Below are positions 6,664 through 14,180 of a DNA stretch of 14,302 nt, piece by piece. The stretch is from Thermoflexales bacterium. Lineage in GTDB: Bacteria; Chloroflexota; Anaerolineae; Fen-1058. The notes beneath the pieces are model-generated. The model made no database searches and was not told the DNA's origin. It saw only the letters and a program-made list of their open reading frames with translations. Position 1 is the stretch's first letter. Every line of letters begins with the position of its first letter. Made by a program: the position numbers and the translations under genes. The DNA lies in assembly GCA_030834835.1 (NCBI GenBank), contig JAUQXD010000126.1, positions 1 to 14,302 on the forward strand, in the 5' to 3' direction.

Positions 6664-8703
6664 ATGAACAGGAAAGATTTAGACACCCCACTAACTTATC
6701 AAACTGCGCGCCGGTCCATGACGGGCCGGAAACTGATGGCAGTGCTGGCTGCCGTGGCGATCGTTTTAGCAGGCCTGCCCGCTCCCGTGTCGCAGGCCAA
6801 CTACAACGACAACCCGCCCGTACAAGCGGGCTTCCCGGTGATGTTGGCAGGCGCGCCCGTTGATCTCTCTTCACCAACTCTGGCCGATCTGGATGGCGAT
6901 GGCAAACAGGAAATCATCGTTGGCGGGCGAGCGCTGACGGTAGACGGCAATCCAGATTGCGATGGCTGGGTCTACGCCTATCGATACAACGGGCAACTCT
7001 ACTGGCAGACGCGCGTTCAGGCCCCGGTCAATTCCTCGCCGACGGTCGCCGACTTGAACAAGGACGGCAAGCCTGAAGTGATCGTCGGCCTGGGCGGCAT
7101 CGCCACCAGTTCGACCTGTTGGGACGGGGGCGTTGTCGCACTGCATGGTCAGGATGGCGCGGGTTGGTCAAAAGGCACGGAAGTTTGGTCGTTTGACACT
7201 CAGGATTGGCTGGATCATCAAAGAAACGGTTGGAATGACGCCGTGTTTGCCTCACCGGCGGTGGGCGATATTACCGGCGACGGCTGGCCGGAAGTGGTGT
7301 TTGGCTCGTGGGATCAGTGCCTCTATGCACTCGATCGCAACGGCAATCCGATCTGGGGCAATCTGCCGGGCATCTTGCCGCAGACCTATTGCGGCGGTCA
7401 CGGTTATTACAACGAAGACACGTTCTGGTCCTCACCGGCGCTGGCTGATGTGAATGGCGATCGGGTACTGGAGATCATCACCGGCGCGGATATTACCGCG
7501 GGTAATGTCTATGGCGATGCCAGCGGCGGGTATGTGTACATCCTCAACGGACAAGGCGTCATGCTGGCGCAAACGTGGCTGGATCAGCGCATCTACTCTT
7601 CGCCAGCGGTCGCGGACATCGACAACGACCAGCAATACGAAATCGTCGTCGGCACAGGCACACATTTGCCGGGTGTCGGGTACTATGTGACCGCTTACGA
7701 AATTGACCTGAGCCGGCCCACGCCGCGCGAACGCCTGATTGTGAAGTGGCGCAGCCCGACGGGCGGTCGTGTGTTTGCCTCACCCGCCATCGGCGATTTG
7801 AATAGTGACGGTTCAGCCGATGTGGTCGTCACGTCGTATATCGGTGATTGGGGATCAGAGGGAAGCGAGGTTTTCGCCTGGAATGGCAAGACCGGTCAGC
7901 AGCTGTTCCGCACGCGCAACTGCACGTTTATGGGCCAATCGATGAACACGCTGGCTTCACCCACGCTGGCCGACATTGACGGCGACGGCAAGTTGGAAGT
8001 GCTGTACAGCCACGGCTGGGAAGTCACTATTCTGAATCACGATGGGACATACTACACTGACTATTCCAGCCCCAGCTTCCCTGGCACACCCTTCAATCCA
8101 GCCTGTGCACGCACCACGGCGCCGACGACCACCAAGACGTATTACACAAAATACACGCTGAATGCTTCACCAGCGGTAGCCGACCTGGATGGGAATGGCA
8201 AGGCGGAAGTGGTTATCGCTGGAGGCTACGATTCCAACGGACAGCGCGGCGGCCTCTATGTCTGGACCAACCATGCCAACGGCGCGCGCCCCTGGCCCAT
8301 GTTCCATCGCGATGCCGCTCATATGGGAACTACTCCGCTGCCGCCGAAGCAAACGGTTAATCCCAATTCGGTGTTGGCGCTGCACGATGTGGACGATGAT
8401 GATAACAAGCGTGTTGCTGTGCAGATCATTAACAGCGGCGGCGGCGCCTTCACCTGGACGGCGACCGTGCCCGCCGGAGTAACCATTTCGCCATCGAGCG
8501 GCACAGTGACAAGCGAGGCCACGGTGATTGTCACGGTCCCTTCCAGTCAGTATAATGGCGTAGGCACTTACAATCTGGGCAATATCGTTTTCACAGCCAC
8601 TCCTGTTGGCGGCGGCACGATCATCAATGGCAACGCCAGCTTGCCCGTGCAACTGCGCGTGGCCAACTTGTCCCGCGTCTTTCTGCCCATGGTGAAGCGT
8701 TGA
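6664..8703 (+). CDS. Secreted FG-GAP/VCBS beta-propeller protein
   Basis: This 679-residue protein has an N-terminal signal peptide: basic residues RRSMTGRK (17-23 region), a hydrophobic core at about 24-39, and likely cleavage after SQA (46). It then carries eight FG-GAP-like repeats of the form SPxxADxDGDGxxExxxG, at about 70, 124, 197, 257, 313, 373, 432 and 502. Each holds a calcium-type acidic loop (for example DLDGDGKQE, DITGDGWPE, DIDGDGKLE), and spacing of 54-73 residues fits an eight-blade propeller. WPMFHRDAAHMG (544-555) is a typical closing motif after such repeats. Residues about 564-665 form an Ig/BACON-like beta domain, and the chain ends in RVFLPMVKR. It probably works outside the cell in binding or adhesion. 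ATG 6718 or 6736 are alternative starts that keep a signal peptide. The stop overlaps the next gene's TTG. Confidence 0.9.
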   Translation: MNRKDLDTPLTYQTARRSMTGRKLMAVLAAVAIVLAGLPAPVSQANYNDNPPVQAGFPVMLAGAPVDLSSPTLADLDGDGKQEIIVGGRALTVDGNPDCDGWVYAYRYNGQLYWQTRVQAPVNSSPTVADLNKDGKPEVIVGLGGIATSSTCWDGGVVALHGQDGAGWSKGTEVWSFDTQDWLDHQRNGWNDAVFASPAVGDITGDGWPEVVFGSWDQCLYALDRNGNPIWGNLPGILPQTYCGGHGYYNEDTFWSSPALADVNGDRVLEIITGADITAGNVYGDASGGYVYILNGQGVMLAQTWLDQRIYSSPAVADIDNDQQYEIVVGTGTHLPGVGYYVTAYEIDLSRPTPRERLIVKWRSPTGGRVFASPAIGDLNSDGSADVVVTSYIGDWGSEGSEVFAWNGKTGQQLFRTRNCTFMGQSMNTLASPTLADIDGDGKLEVLYSHGWEVTILNHDGTYYTDYSSPSFPGTPFNPACARTTAPTTTKTYYTKYTLNASPAVADLDGNGKAEVVIAGGYDSNGQRGGLYVWTNHANGARPWPMFHRDAAHMGTTPLPPKQTVNPNSVLALHDVDDDDNKRVAVQIINSGGGAFTWTATVPAGVTISPSSGTVTSEATVIVTVPSSQYNGVGTYNLGNIVFTATPVGGGTIINGNASLPVQLRVANLSRVFLPMVKR

Positions 8704-9995
8704 GCCTTGACGCAAGCCTGCTGTTAGTCAACGCCGCTTATCCACCGTTTATTGGCGGCGCCGAAGTCTACACTCAAACTCTCGCCGAACGCTTCGCCCG
8801 CGACCTGGCTGCCGTCACTCTGGTGACGACCAACGCGGGCGAAGTTGAGTTTTTCTGGAATCCCCGCAAACGGCACGTCACACCCGGCCCGGAAGTGATG
8901 AATGGTGTCGCGGTGACGCGCTGCCGTGTCAGCCACTTGCCTCTGGCACCCCTGACCTTCTATGGTCTGCGTCGCCTGGCCACGTTGATCGCCCGGTTGC
9001 CGCTGGACACGCGCCCTCTTTTGCGCCGATTGGCCTCGCGCATGCCCGGCGTGCCCGATCTACCGGACACACTGGAACGGCTGCCCAACCGAATCGATCT
9101 GGTCCACGGCATCAACATCGCACTGGAATGGCCGCTGATTGCCGCGTGGCAGTATGCCCGCCGTCACGGGTTGCCGTTTGTCATGACACCCTTCGTGCAT
9201 GTCGGCGAAGAGGGACATGGCGATGTGCTGATCAACTACGTCATGCCGCATCAACTGGAAGTGCTGCGCGACGCCGACGCCGTGATCGTGCAGACCGACA
9301 TCGAACGGCGTGCCCTGACGCAGCTGGGCGTGCGCGACGATCGCTTGCACCGGCTCGGCATGGGCGTCGATCTCGAGACACTGATCGGCGGCGACGACGC
9401 CCGCTTTCGGGCGCGTCATCAGCTGACCGATCCCATTGTGACATTCCTCGGTGTGGTCACCTACGATAAAGGCAGTTTCCATCTCGTGCAAGCGCTGGAG
9501 AAGTTGTGGGCGCAAAATCAACGGGGGCACTTAGTCATCGCCGGTCAGCCGGTCGATGAATTCACTGCATTCTACAATCGACTGTCCCCGGCCACTCAAC
9601 AACGCATCCTGCGGTTAGGACCAGTTACTGGTCAAGACAAGCAAGACCTGTTAGCCGCCACCGATGTATTTGCTTTACCTTCACGCATCGATTCGTTTGG
9701 CATTGTCTATCTGGAAGCCTGGGCTTATCGCAAGCCCGTCATCGGCGCGCGTGCGGGCGGCGTCCCCGATGTAATCGCTGATGGCCGCGACGGGCAGCTG
9801 GTTCACTTCGGCAACGTAGATGAACTGGCCGCCACCATCGCTCGCCTCCTCGCCACCCCCTCGCTGGCCGCCCAACTCGGGCAAGCCGGTCGCGCCAAAG
9901 TTGAGCAGCAGTATACGTGGGATCGAATTATCCAACTCACGTATAATATCTACACTGACTTGCTCAACCGGCGCACCCATGCACCTCGCTCTTAA
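8700..9995 (+). CDS. GT4-family glycosyltransferase, TTG start
   Basis: This 431-residue protein starts at TTG 8700 in a TTGA overlap with the propeller gene; no ATG lies near the expected N-terminus. ASLLLVNAAYPPFIGGAEVY (5-24) is the classic GT4 N-terminal strand with the glycine loop. The donor domain includes VTFLGVVTYDKG (247-258), LVIAGQP (278-284) and FALPSRIDSFGIVYLEAW (324-341). The first residue of the usual EX7E pair is aspartate (Asp331) and the second is Glu339; an acidic residue is kept, and SRxDSFGxVxLEA variants are known among GT4 enzymes, so it may well be active. It probably adds a sugar to the lipid-linked glycan in the cytoplasm. Ribosome entry likely depends on translation of the upstream gene, because no clear Shine-Dalgarno sequence is present. 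Confidence 0.9.
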   Translation: MSLDASLLLVNAAYPPFIGGAEVYTQTLAERFARDLAAVTLVTTNAGEVEFFWNPRKRHVTPGPEVMNGVAVTRCRVSHLPLAPLTFYGLRRLATLIARLPLDTRPLLRRLASRMPGVPDLPDTLERLPNRIDLVHGINIALEWPLIAAWQYARRHGLPFVMTPFVHVGEEGHGDVLINYVMPHQLEVLRDADAVIVQTDIERRALTQLGVRDDRLHRLGMGVDLETLIGGDDARFRARHQLTDPIVTFLGVVTYDKGSFHLVQALEKLWAQNQRGHLVIAGQPVDEFTAFYNRLSPATQQRILRLGPVTGQDKQDLLAATDVFALPSRIDSFGIVYLEAWAYRKPVIGARAGGVPDVIADGRDGQLVHFGNVDELAATIARLLATPSLAAQLGQAGRAKVEQQYTWDRIIQLTYNIYTDLLNRRTHAPRS

Positions 9996-11079
9996 CACTA
10001 CCGACATCGGCCGCCAACGCGGCGGCAACGAATCTTATCTACTGGGGCTGATCGATGGCCTGCGATCACTGCCGGTCAACGACGATCGTTTTTCGTTGAT
10101 CGCGTGCCGTGAAGGGGTAAACGATTTATCGGTGGTTGCCCCAGCCGATCGGTTCCGCGTGATCGACACCGGCCCGTATCGGCGTTGGCCGTCATACCTG
10201 TGGCAGCAAACTCAGGCCATTCGCCGCGTGCAGGCCGATTGGTATGTGTCCACATTTCTACTGCCGCCACGCGTGCCCTGCCGGGCCGCCGTGCTGATCC
10301 ACGATCTATCGTTTCGCGCCCACCCCGATTACTTCCCGGCCTCCATCGCGTTGTACATGCGCATGCTCGTGGGTCTAGCCCTGCGCCGCGCCGAGGTCGT
10401 TATCGCCCTATCTGAATTTACGCGCCGTGAAATACAGCGCTTTTATCCGTGGGCGGTGCGCAAAACGACAGTGGTCTATCCCGGCATCGAGCGCACATTT
10501 GGCCCAACCGACGACAGCAACGATGTGGCGGCACGTTCGGCGTATGGCGTGACCCAGCCGTATATATTGGCCGTTGGCAATATCCATCCACGCAAGAACC
10601 TATCGCGCTTACTGGCAGCGTATGAGCAGTTGCGCACCAAACAGAGCAATGTGCCCGTGCTGGTCTGGGTCGGCATGGAGCGCTGGGGCAGTGACGATCT
10701 GCGGACGCGCGCGCAAGCCGTTGGGGCGCAGCTGATCGGTCGGGCGCAGGCCGCACACTTGCCCGCGCTCTATCGCGGCGCGCAAGTGCTCGTGTATCCG
10801 TCGCTTTATGAAGGCTTTGGCTTGCCGCCTGTGGAAGCGATGGCATGCGGCACGCCCGTGATCGCCAGCACCACCACGGCCCTGCCAGAAGCCGTGGGCG
10901 AGGCAGCCCTGACGGTTGATCCACTGAGTGTCGATCAACTTGCCGCGGTGCTTGAGCGTGTTGTGTCCGACACGGCCTTGCGGGTCGAGTTGCGTCAACG
11001 CGGCTTAGTGCAGGCCGCGCGCTTCAACTGGACGACGACGGCTGCGCAGTTGATGACGGCACTGCATCACGCGCGTTGA
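9979..11079 (+). CDS. GT4-family glycosyltransferase (mannosyltransferase-like)
   Basis: Starting at ATG 9979 gives 366 residues and a 17-bp overlap with the preceding gene; the frame is open further upstream but only as a shadow of that gene. The protein has the full pattern of WbaZ/MtfB-like GT4 enzymes: GRQRGGNESY (11-20) near the N-terminus, LIHDLSFRAHPDYFP (106-120), VIALSEFTRREI (141-152), VVYPGI (165-170), and ILAVGNIHPRKNL (196-208) at the donor domain. EX7E is intact, with Glu278 and Glu286 in YEGFGLPPVEAMACGTPVIAS. Mannosyl- or related hexosyl-transfer to a lipid-linked glycan in the cytoplasm is the likely role, but sugar specificity is inferred only from resemblance. Its stop codon lies inside the -35 box of the next promoter. 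Confidence 0.92.
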   Translation: MHLALNTTDIGRQRGGNESYLLGLIDGLRSLPVNDDRFSLIACREGVNDLSVVAPADRFRVIDTGPYRRWPSYLWQQTQAIRRVQADWYVSTFLLPPRVPCRAAVLIHDLSFRAHPDYFPASIALYMRMLVGLALRRAEVVIALSEFTRREIQRFYPWAVRKTTVVYPGIERTFGPTDDSNDVAARSAYGVTQPYILAVGNIHPRKNLSRLLAAYEQLRTKQSNVPVLVWVGMERWGSDDLRTRAQAVGAQLIGRAQAAHLPALYRGAQVLVYPSLYEGFGLPPVEAMACGTPVIASTTTALPEAVGEAALTVDPLSVDQLAAVLERVVSDTALRVELRQRGLVQAARFNWTTTAAQLMTALHHAR

Positions 11080-11104
11080 CAGTCCCATCACTCAACTCTA
11101 TAAT
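11076..11104 (+). promoter_or_regulatory. Perfect consensus sigma70-type promoter
   Basis: TTGACA (11076-11081) and TATAAT (11099-11104) are separated by exactly 17 bp, the full consensus. The -35 box contains the TGA stop of the preceding gene. Transcription would begin near 11110-11111 and read into the glycosyltransferase gene at 11184, giving a leader of about 73 bases that starts with a strong hairpin. Confidence 0.85.
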
Positions 11105-11118
11105 CGTGCCAAACACAG

Positions 11119-11156
11119 CCTGTAGTGCAGACCCCGAAGCAGGTCTGCACTACAGG
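11119..11156 (+). repeat. Perfect 15-bp inverted repeat (hairpin) in the leader
   Basis: CCTGTAGTGCAGACC (11119-11133) and GGTCTGCACTACAGG (11142-11156) are exact reverse complements around an eight-base loop, CCGAAGCA. The stem would begin about eight bases after the predicted RNA start. The bases after it (TTGATTTAT) are T-rich but not a clean T run, so it is only a weak candidate for an intrinsic terminator of the upstream genes. It could be a 5' RNA stabiliser, an attenuator, or one copy of a dispersed palindromic element. Confidence 0.85.
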
Positions 11157-11183
11157 TTGATTTATCGATAGCGAGTGTGCATT

Positions 11184-12305
11184 GTGAAAATCGCGGTCGT
11201 GGGTCCGGCTTATCCGTTTCGTGGCGGCATCGCGCATTACACCACGCTGCTGGCTTCACACCTCAGCGCGCAGCATGACACGCGCCTGTATAGTTTTGAG
11301 CGGCAGTATCCGGCGTTCTTATTTCCGGGCCGCAGCCAGTTCGATCCGAGTGACAGGCCGCTGGCATCGATTGAAATCCGGCGCTGGCTCATTCCCTATT
11401 GGCCGCTGAGCTGGCGACGCGTAACAGCCGATTGGTCCGTCTGGCGGCCCGAGCGCGTGGTCATTCAATGGTGGGTGCCGTTTATGGCGCCGATGACGGC
11501 GTGGCTGTTGGCGCGGGCGCGACGGCTGAATATGTGTTCGACATTGATCTGTCACAATGTTCTACCGCACGAGCAAAAGAAGCTCGATGGCGCGCTGATC
11601 AAATTCGCCTTGAGCCGCGCCGATCACTTGATCGTGCACGGCCAACCCGATCGCGAGCGGGCGCTGAAGTTGCTGCCGCAGGCGAAGGTTAAAGTGGTAG
11701 CGCTGCCCAGTTACGCCGGACTGCGCGCCGGAGACTGGACGCGCGAGCGGGCGCGGGCCGAACTGAAGTTGGTGCGCCCCACGCTGTTGTTCTTTGGCTT
11801 TGTCCGGCCATACAAGGGGCTGCTAGATCTCATCGATGCGTTGCCCGCGGTGCTGGCCGAGATCGACGTGGATTTCCTGGTGGTCGGCGAAATCTGGGGC
11901 GAGGCCGCGCCCTATCACGATCGCGTGCGGGCGTTGGGCCTGGTCGATCGAGTGCGGTTTGTCGATCGGTACGTGTCGAACGAAGAAGCCGCGTTATACT
12001 TCGCCGCCGCCGATCTCGTCGTGCTGCCGTATCGCGACGCGACCGGGAGCGCTGTGTTACAATTGGCCTTCGGTCTGGGCGTGCCAGTGGTTGCGACGCG
12101 AGCTGGCGGCATGGGGGAAATTATCACCGATGGCGCGACCGGTTTTCTGGTTGAACCGGGGGATGTGACCGGGTTGAGCCGCGCGATTGTGCGGTTCTTT
12201 CACGAAGAGCGGGCGTTGACATTTCAACACAACATTGCTCAGCAAATCGATCGGTTTTCATGGGACAGACTGGTGGATGTTGCGCTAAACTTGACGCAGG
12301 AGTAA
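11184..12305 (+). CDS. GT4-like glycosyltransferase lacking a standard EX7E motif
   Basis: I prefer GTG 11184 (373 residues), because the chain then begins KIAVVGPAYPFRGGIAHYT, the usual start of this subfamily, and a GAG lies eight bases upstream; GTG 11175 would add three residues. The GT-B fold is evident: an N-terminal glycine loop, a middle strand with LICHNVLPHE (121-130 in this numbering), a donor domain at LLFFGFVRPYKGLLDL (201-216), and FLVVGEIWGE (231-240). The usual EX7E region reads YRDATGSAVLQLAFGLGVP, with Asp285 and Gln293 in place of the two glutamates. Related GT4 enzymes with a GSxVLQLA pattern exist, so this may be a subfamily trait rather than inactivation. It is the first gene behind the consensus promoter and is followed after eight bases by the next glycosyltransferase. 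Confidence 0.87.
   Translation: MKIAVVGPAYPFRGGIAHYTTLLASHLSAQHDTRLYSFERQYPAFLFPGRSQFDPSDRPLASIEIRRWLIPYWPLSWRRVTADWSVWRPERVVIQWWVPFMAPMTAWLLARARRLNMCSTLICHNVLPHEQKKLDGALIKFALSRADHLIVHGQPDRERALKLLPQAKVKVVALPSYAGLRAGDWTRERARAELKLVRPTLLFFGFVRPYKGLLDLIDALPAVLAEIDVDFLVVGEIWGEAAPYHDRVRALGLVDRVRFVDRYVSNEEAALYFAAADLVVLPYRDATGSAVLQLAFGLGVPVVATRAGGMGEIITDGATGFLVEPGDVTGLSRAIVRFFHEERALTFQHNIAQQIDRFSWDRLVDVALNLTQE
12298..12302 (+). promoter_or_regulatory. Ribosome binding site AGGAG supporting TTG 12314
   Basis: AGGAG overlaps the end of the upstream gene and lies 11 bases before TTG 12314. The only upstream ATG in frame (12260) would give a 46-base overlap and a poor N-terminus, while the TTG yields the family-typical MKIALVMTQS. 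Confidence 0.6.
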
Positions 12306-12313
12306 ACCTGGCA

Positions 12314-13513
12314 TTGAAGATTGCGTTGGTTATGACGCAGAGTTTAGACAGTCCCAGTGGATTGGGCCGTTACGGGCCGCTGGCGCGAGAATTGACGCGC
12401 TTAGGTCATTCAATCGAAGTGTTGGCGCTGCACTATGATTGGGCGAATCTATCTCGCAAGACGTTTGTTGAAGCCGGGGTAAGTGTAACGTATGCGGGTC
12501 AGATGCATGTGCGGAAAGCGGGTTCGCGTAAGACCTATTTTGGTCCTGGGCAGTTGCTATGGGTGTCGCTCACCTCGACACTTAATCTGGCGCGGGCGGT
12601 CGCTCGCTCTCAAGCCGATGTCATCCAGTTGTGTAAACCGCAGCCGATCAATGCCTTGGCCGTGAAGTTGGGGCGGCGCGAACGGCCGGTGTTTTGCGAC
12701 TGCGACGACTACGAGGCGCAGACTAACCGGTTTTCAGGCGAATGGCAGCGGCGCGTAGTGACCTATTTTGAGGATGGCGTGGCGCGATACGCGGCCGGTT
12801 TGACCGTCAACACCCGGTTTTCCTTTGAGCGCTATGTGGCGCTGGGCTTCCCCTCGCAGCACATCAAGTACGTGCCCAATGGCGTAGAGCGATCGCGGTT
12901 TGCCCGAACGACACAGACCGCTCACCTTCGGAAAAAATGGCAGCTGGCCGAGGTTGAACCCATGATTGTGTACGTTGGGACGATCGGGTTGTTGAGTCAT
13001 CCGGTCGATTTGTTGTTGGCTGCTTTCGCGCAGGTTGTGCAGGTTGTGCCGAAGGCCCGCTTGATGCTGGTCGGCGGTGGCGAGGATTTTGATCGGGTTC
13101 AGGATCTGGCGCGGCAACTCAACATCGATCGGCAGATGATCTTTACTGGCCGGGTTGCCCCCGACGAAGTGCCCGACTATTATGCGTTAGCAACCGTCAC
13201 GGTCGACCCAGTGCAGGACGATCTGATCGCGCAGGCCCGTTCGCCGTTGAAGGTGCTGGAGAGTCTGGCGATGGGGACACCCGTCATCACAGGCGATGTG
13301 GGTGATCGGCGTGAGTTATTGCAGTGTGGACAATTGGGCGTGCTGGTGAAGCCGGGTGACAGCCAGGCCCTGGCCGCAGGCTTACTGGATGTGTTGCGAC
13401 AGCCGGAGCGGCGCGCTGATCTGGCGCGGGCGGCACTCGCGCAACGCGAGCGTTGGTATTGGGATCAGTTGGTACATGATTTTGTGCAAGTCTACGAGGC
13501 AAGCCGTGATTGA
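12314..13513 (+). CDS. GT4-like glycosyltransferase with SPLK donor-site motif
   Basis: Starting at TTG 12314 gives 399 residues. The N-terminus MKIALVMTQSLDSPSGLGRY (1-20) has the expected strand and glycine-containing loop. A central acidic cluster, FCDCDDYEAQ, lies at about 127-136, and YVPNGVERSRF (186-196) marks the domain linker. The donor domain has MIVYVGTIGLLSHPVDLLLA (217-236) and LMLVGGGEDF (251-260). The EX7E region is ARSPLKVLESLAMGTPVI: Glu316 is kept but the first position is Ala308, as in the GT4 group that carries an SPxK motif instead. Cytoplasmic sugar transfer to the glycan is likely. It follows the previous glycosyltransferase by eight bases and overlaps the next methyltransferase by eight, so the three form one unit. 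Confidence 0.88.
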   Translation: MKIALVMTQSLDSPSGLGRYGPLARELTRLGHSIEVLALHYDWANLSRKTFVEAGVSVTYAGQMHVRKAGSRKTYFGPGQLLWVSLTSTLNLARAVARSQADVIQLCKPQPINALAVKLGRRERPVFCDCDDYEAQTNRFSGEWQRRVVTYFEDGVARYAAGLTVNTRFSFERYVALGFPSQHIKYVPNGVERSRFARTTQTAHLRKKWQLAEVEPMIVYVGTIGLLSHPVDLLLAAFAQVVQVVPKARLMLVGGGEDFDRVQDLARQLNIDRQMIFTGRVAPDEVPDYYALATVTVDPVQDDLIAQARSPLKVLESLAMGTPVITGDVGDRRELLQCGQLGVLVKPGDSQALAAGLLDVLRQPERRADLARAALAQRERWYWDQLVHDFVQVYEASRD

Positions 13514-14180
13514 TTCTTTTTCCCGGCAAGTCGGCCCGGCCGGTTATTATCGCTGGTTGGTGGCAACGCGCTTCCTGGGTCTGCCGGTGCATTACCCCGG
13601 TCAGTCCATCCTGGATGTGGGCGCGCACAATGGTGGCTTTCTGGACCGACTCACTGCGGATGTGAAAGTGGGACTGGATTTGATGGAACGCCCGGTACAG
13701 CCGCAACTTTGGGCGACCGCCGATGCAACGCGACTGCCGTTTGCGTCCGACTCGTTCAGCCAGGTGATGGCCTTTGATATCATTGAGCACATCACTGCTG
13801 ATGGGCCGGTGTTGATCGAAATCGCACGAGTCTTGAAGCCCGGCGGCACGCTTTGGCTAAGTACCACTTGCGCCGATTATTACATCTTTCCTGGCGGCCC
13901 GATCCAGCGCCGATTGGAGCGGTCCTGGGGACACGTCCGGCGCGGTTACATGCAGCTCGAACTAGAACGCAAATTACCCGGCAATTTGACGGGCACGTTG
14001 TTGTCCTGGAATGAACCGGCTTTCCGCTACCTGTACGTGTCGCTAAAGTGCCTGCACGCCCTGAGCGTCTCGCTGGCACGAATGCTCATGGAGACCATGT
14101 ACCGCTGGGACGTTCACCATCCGCACGGCCGGCGAGGCCACTGGTTCGCGCGGCTTACCAAACAGCCAACTCCACGCTAG
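13506..14180 (+). CDS. Class I SAM-dependent methyltransferase
   Basis: I choose GTG 13506 (224 residues), which overlaps the preceding stop by eight bases and has GAGG six bases upstream (13496-13499); the frame is open further upstream but only as a shadow of the glycosyltransferase gene. The Rossmann core is clear: motif I SILDVGAHNGGFLDRL (34-49), the acidic end of strand 2 at VGLDLME (55-61), ADATRLPFASDSFSQVMAFD (72-91), IIEHI (92-96), and ARVLKPGGTLWLST (107-120), as in Methyltransf_11. WGHVRRGYMQLELERKLPG (141-159) is a pattern I associate with methyltransferases of glycan loci. It probably methylates a sugar residue or glycan end. The stop TAG lies at the presumed left edge of an insertion element, so the natural C-terminus could have been altered. 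Confidence 0.88.
   Translation: MIDSFSRQVGPAGYYRWLVATRFLGLPVHYPGQSILDVGAHNGGFLDRLTADVKVGLDLMERPVQPQLWATADATRLPFASDSFSQVMAFDIIEHITADGPVLIEIARVLKPGGTLWLSTTCADYYIFPGGPIQRRLERSWGHVRRGYMQLELERKLPGNLTGTLLSWNEPAFRYLYVSLKCLHALSVSLARMLMETMYRWDVHHPHGRRGHWFARLTKQPTPR

Noticed and set aside
6660..6770. Twin-arginine (Tat) signal on the propeller protein
   Set aside because: RRSMTGRK does not fit the RRxFLK pattern closely; an ordinary Sec signal peptide explains the N-terminus.
13031..13050. Tandem CAGGTTGTG repeat
   Set aside because: Two short copies encoding QVVQVV in a helix of the glycosyltransferase; likely chance.
97..14079. Many long open frames on the - strand and in alternative + frames
   Set aside because: They are shadows of high-GC genes: rich in Arg, Ala and Pro, without recognisable domains or ribosome binding sites, and fully covered by well-supported genes.
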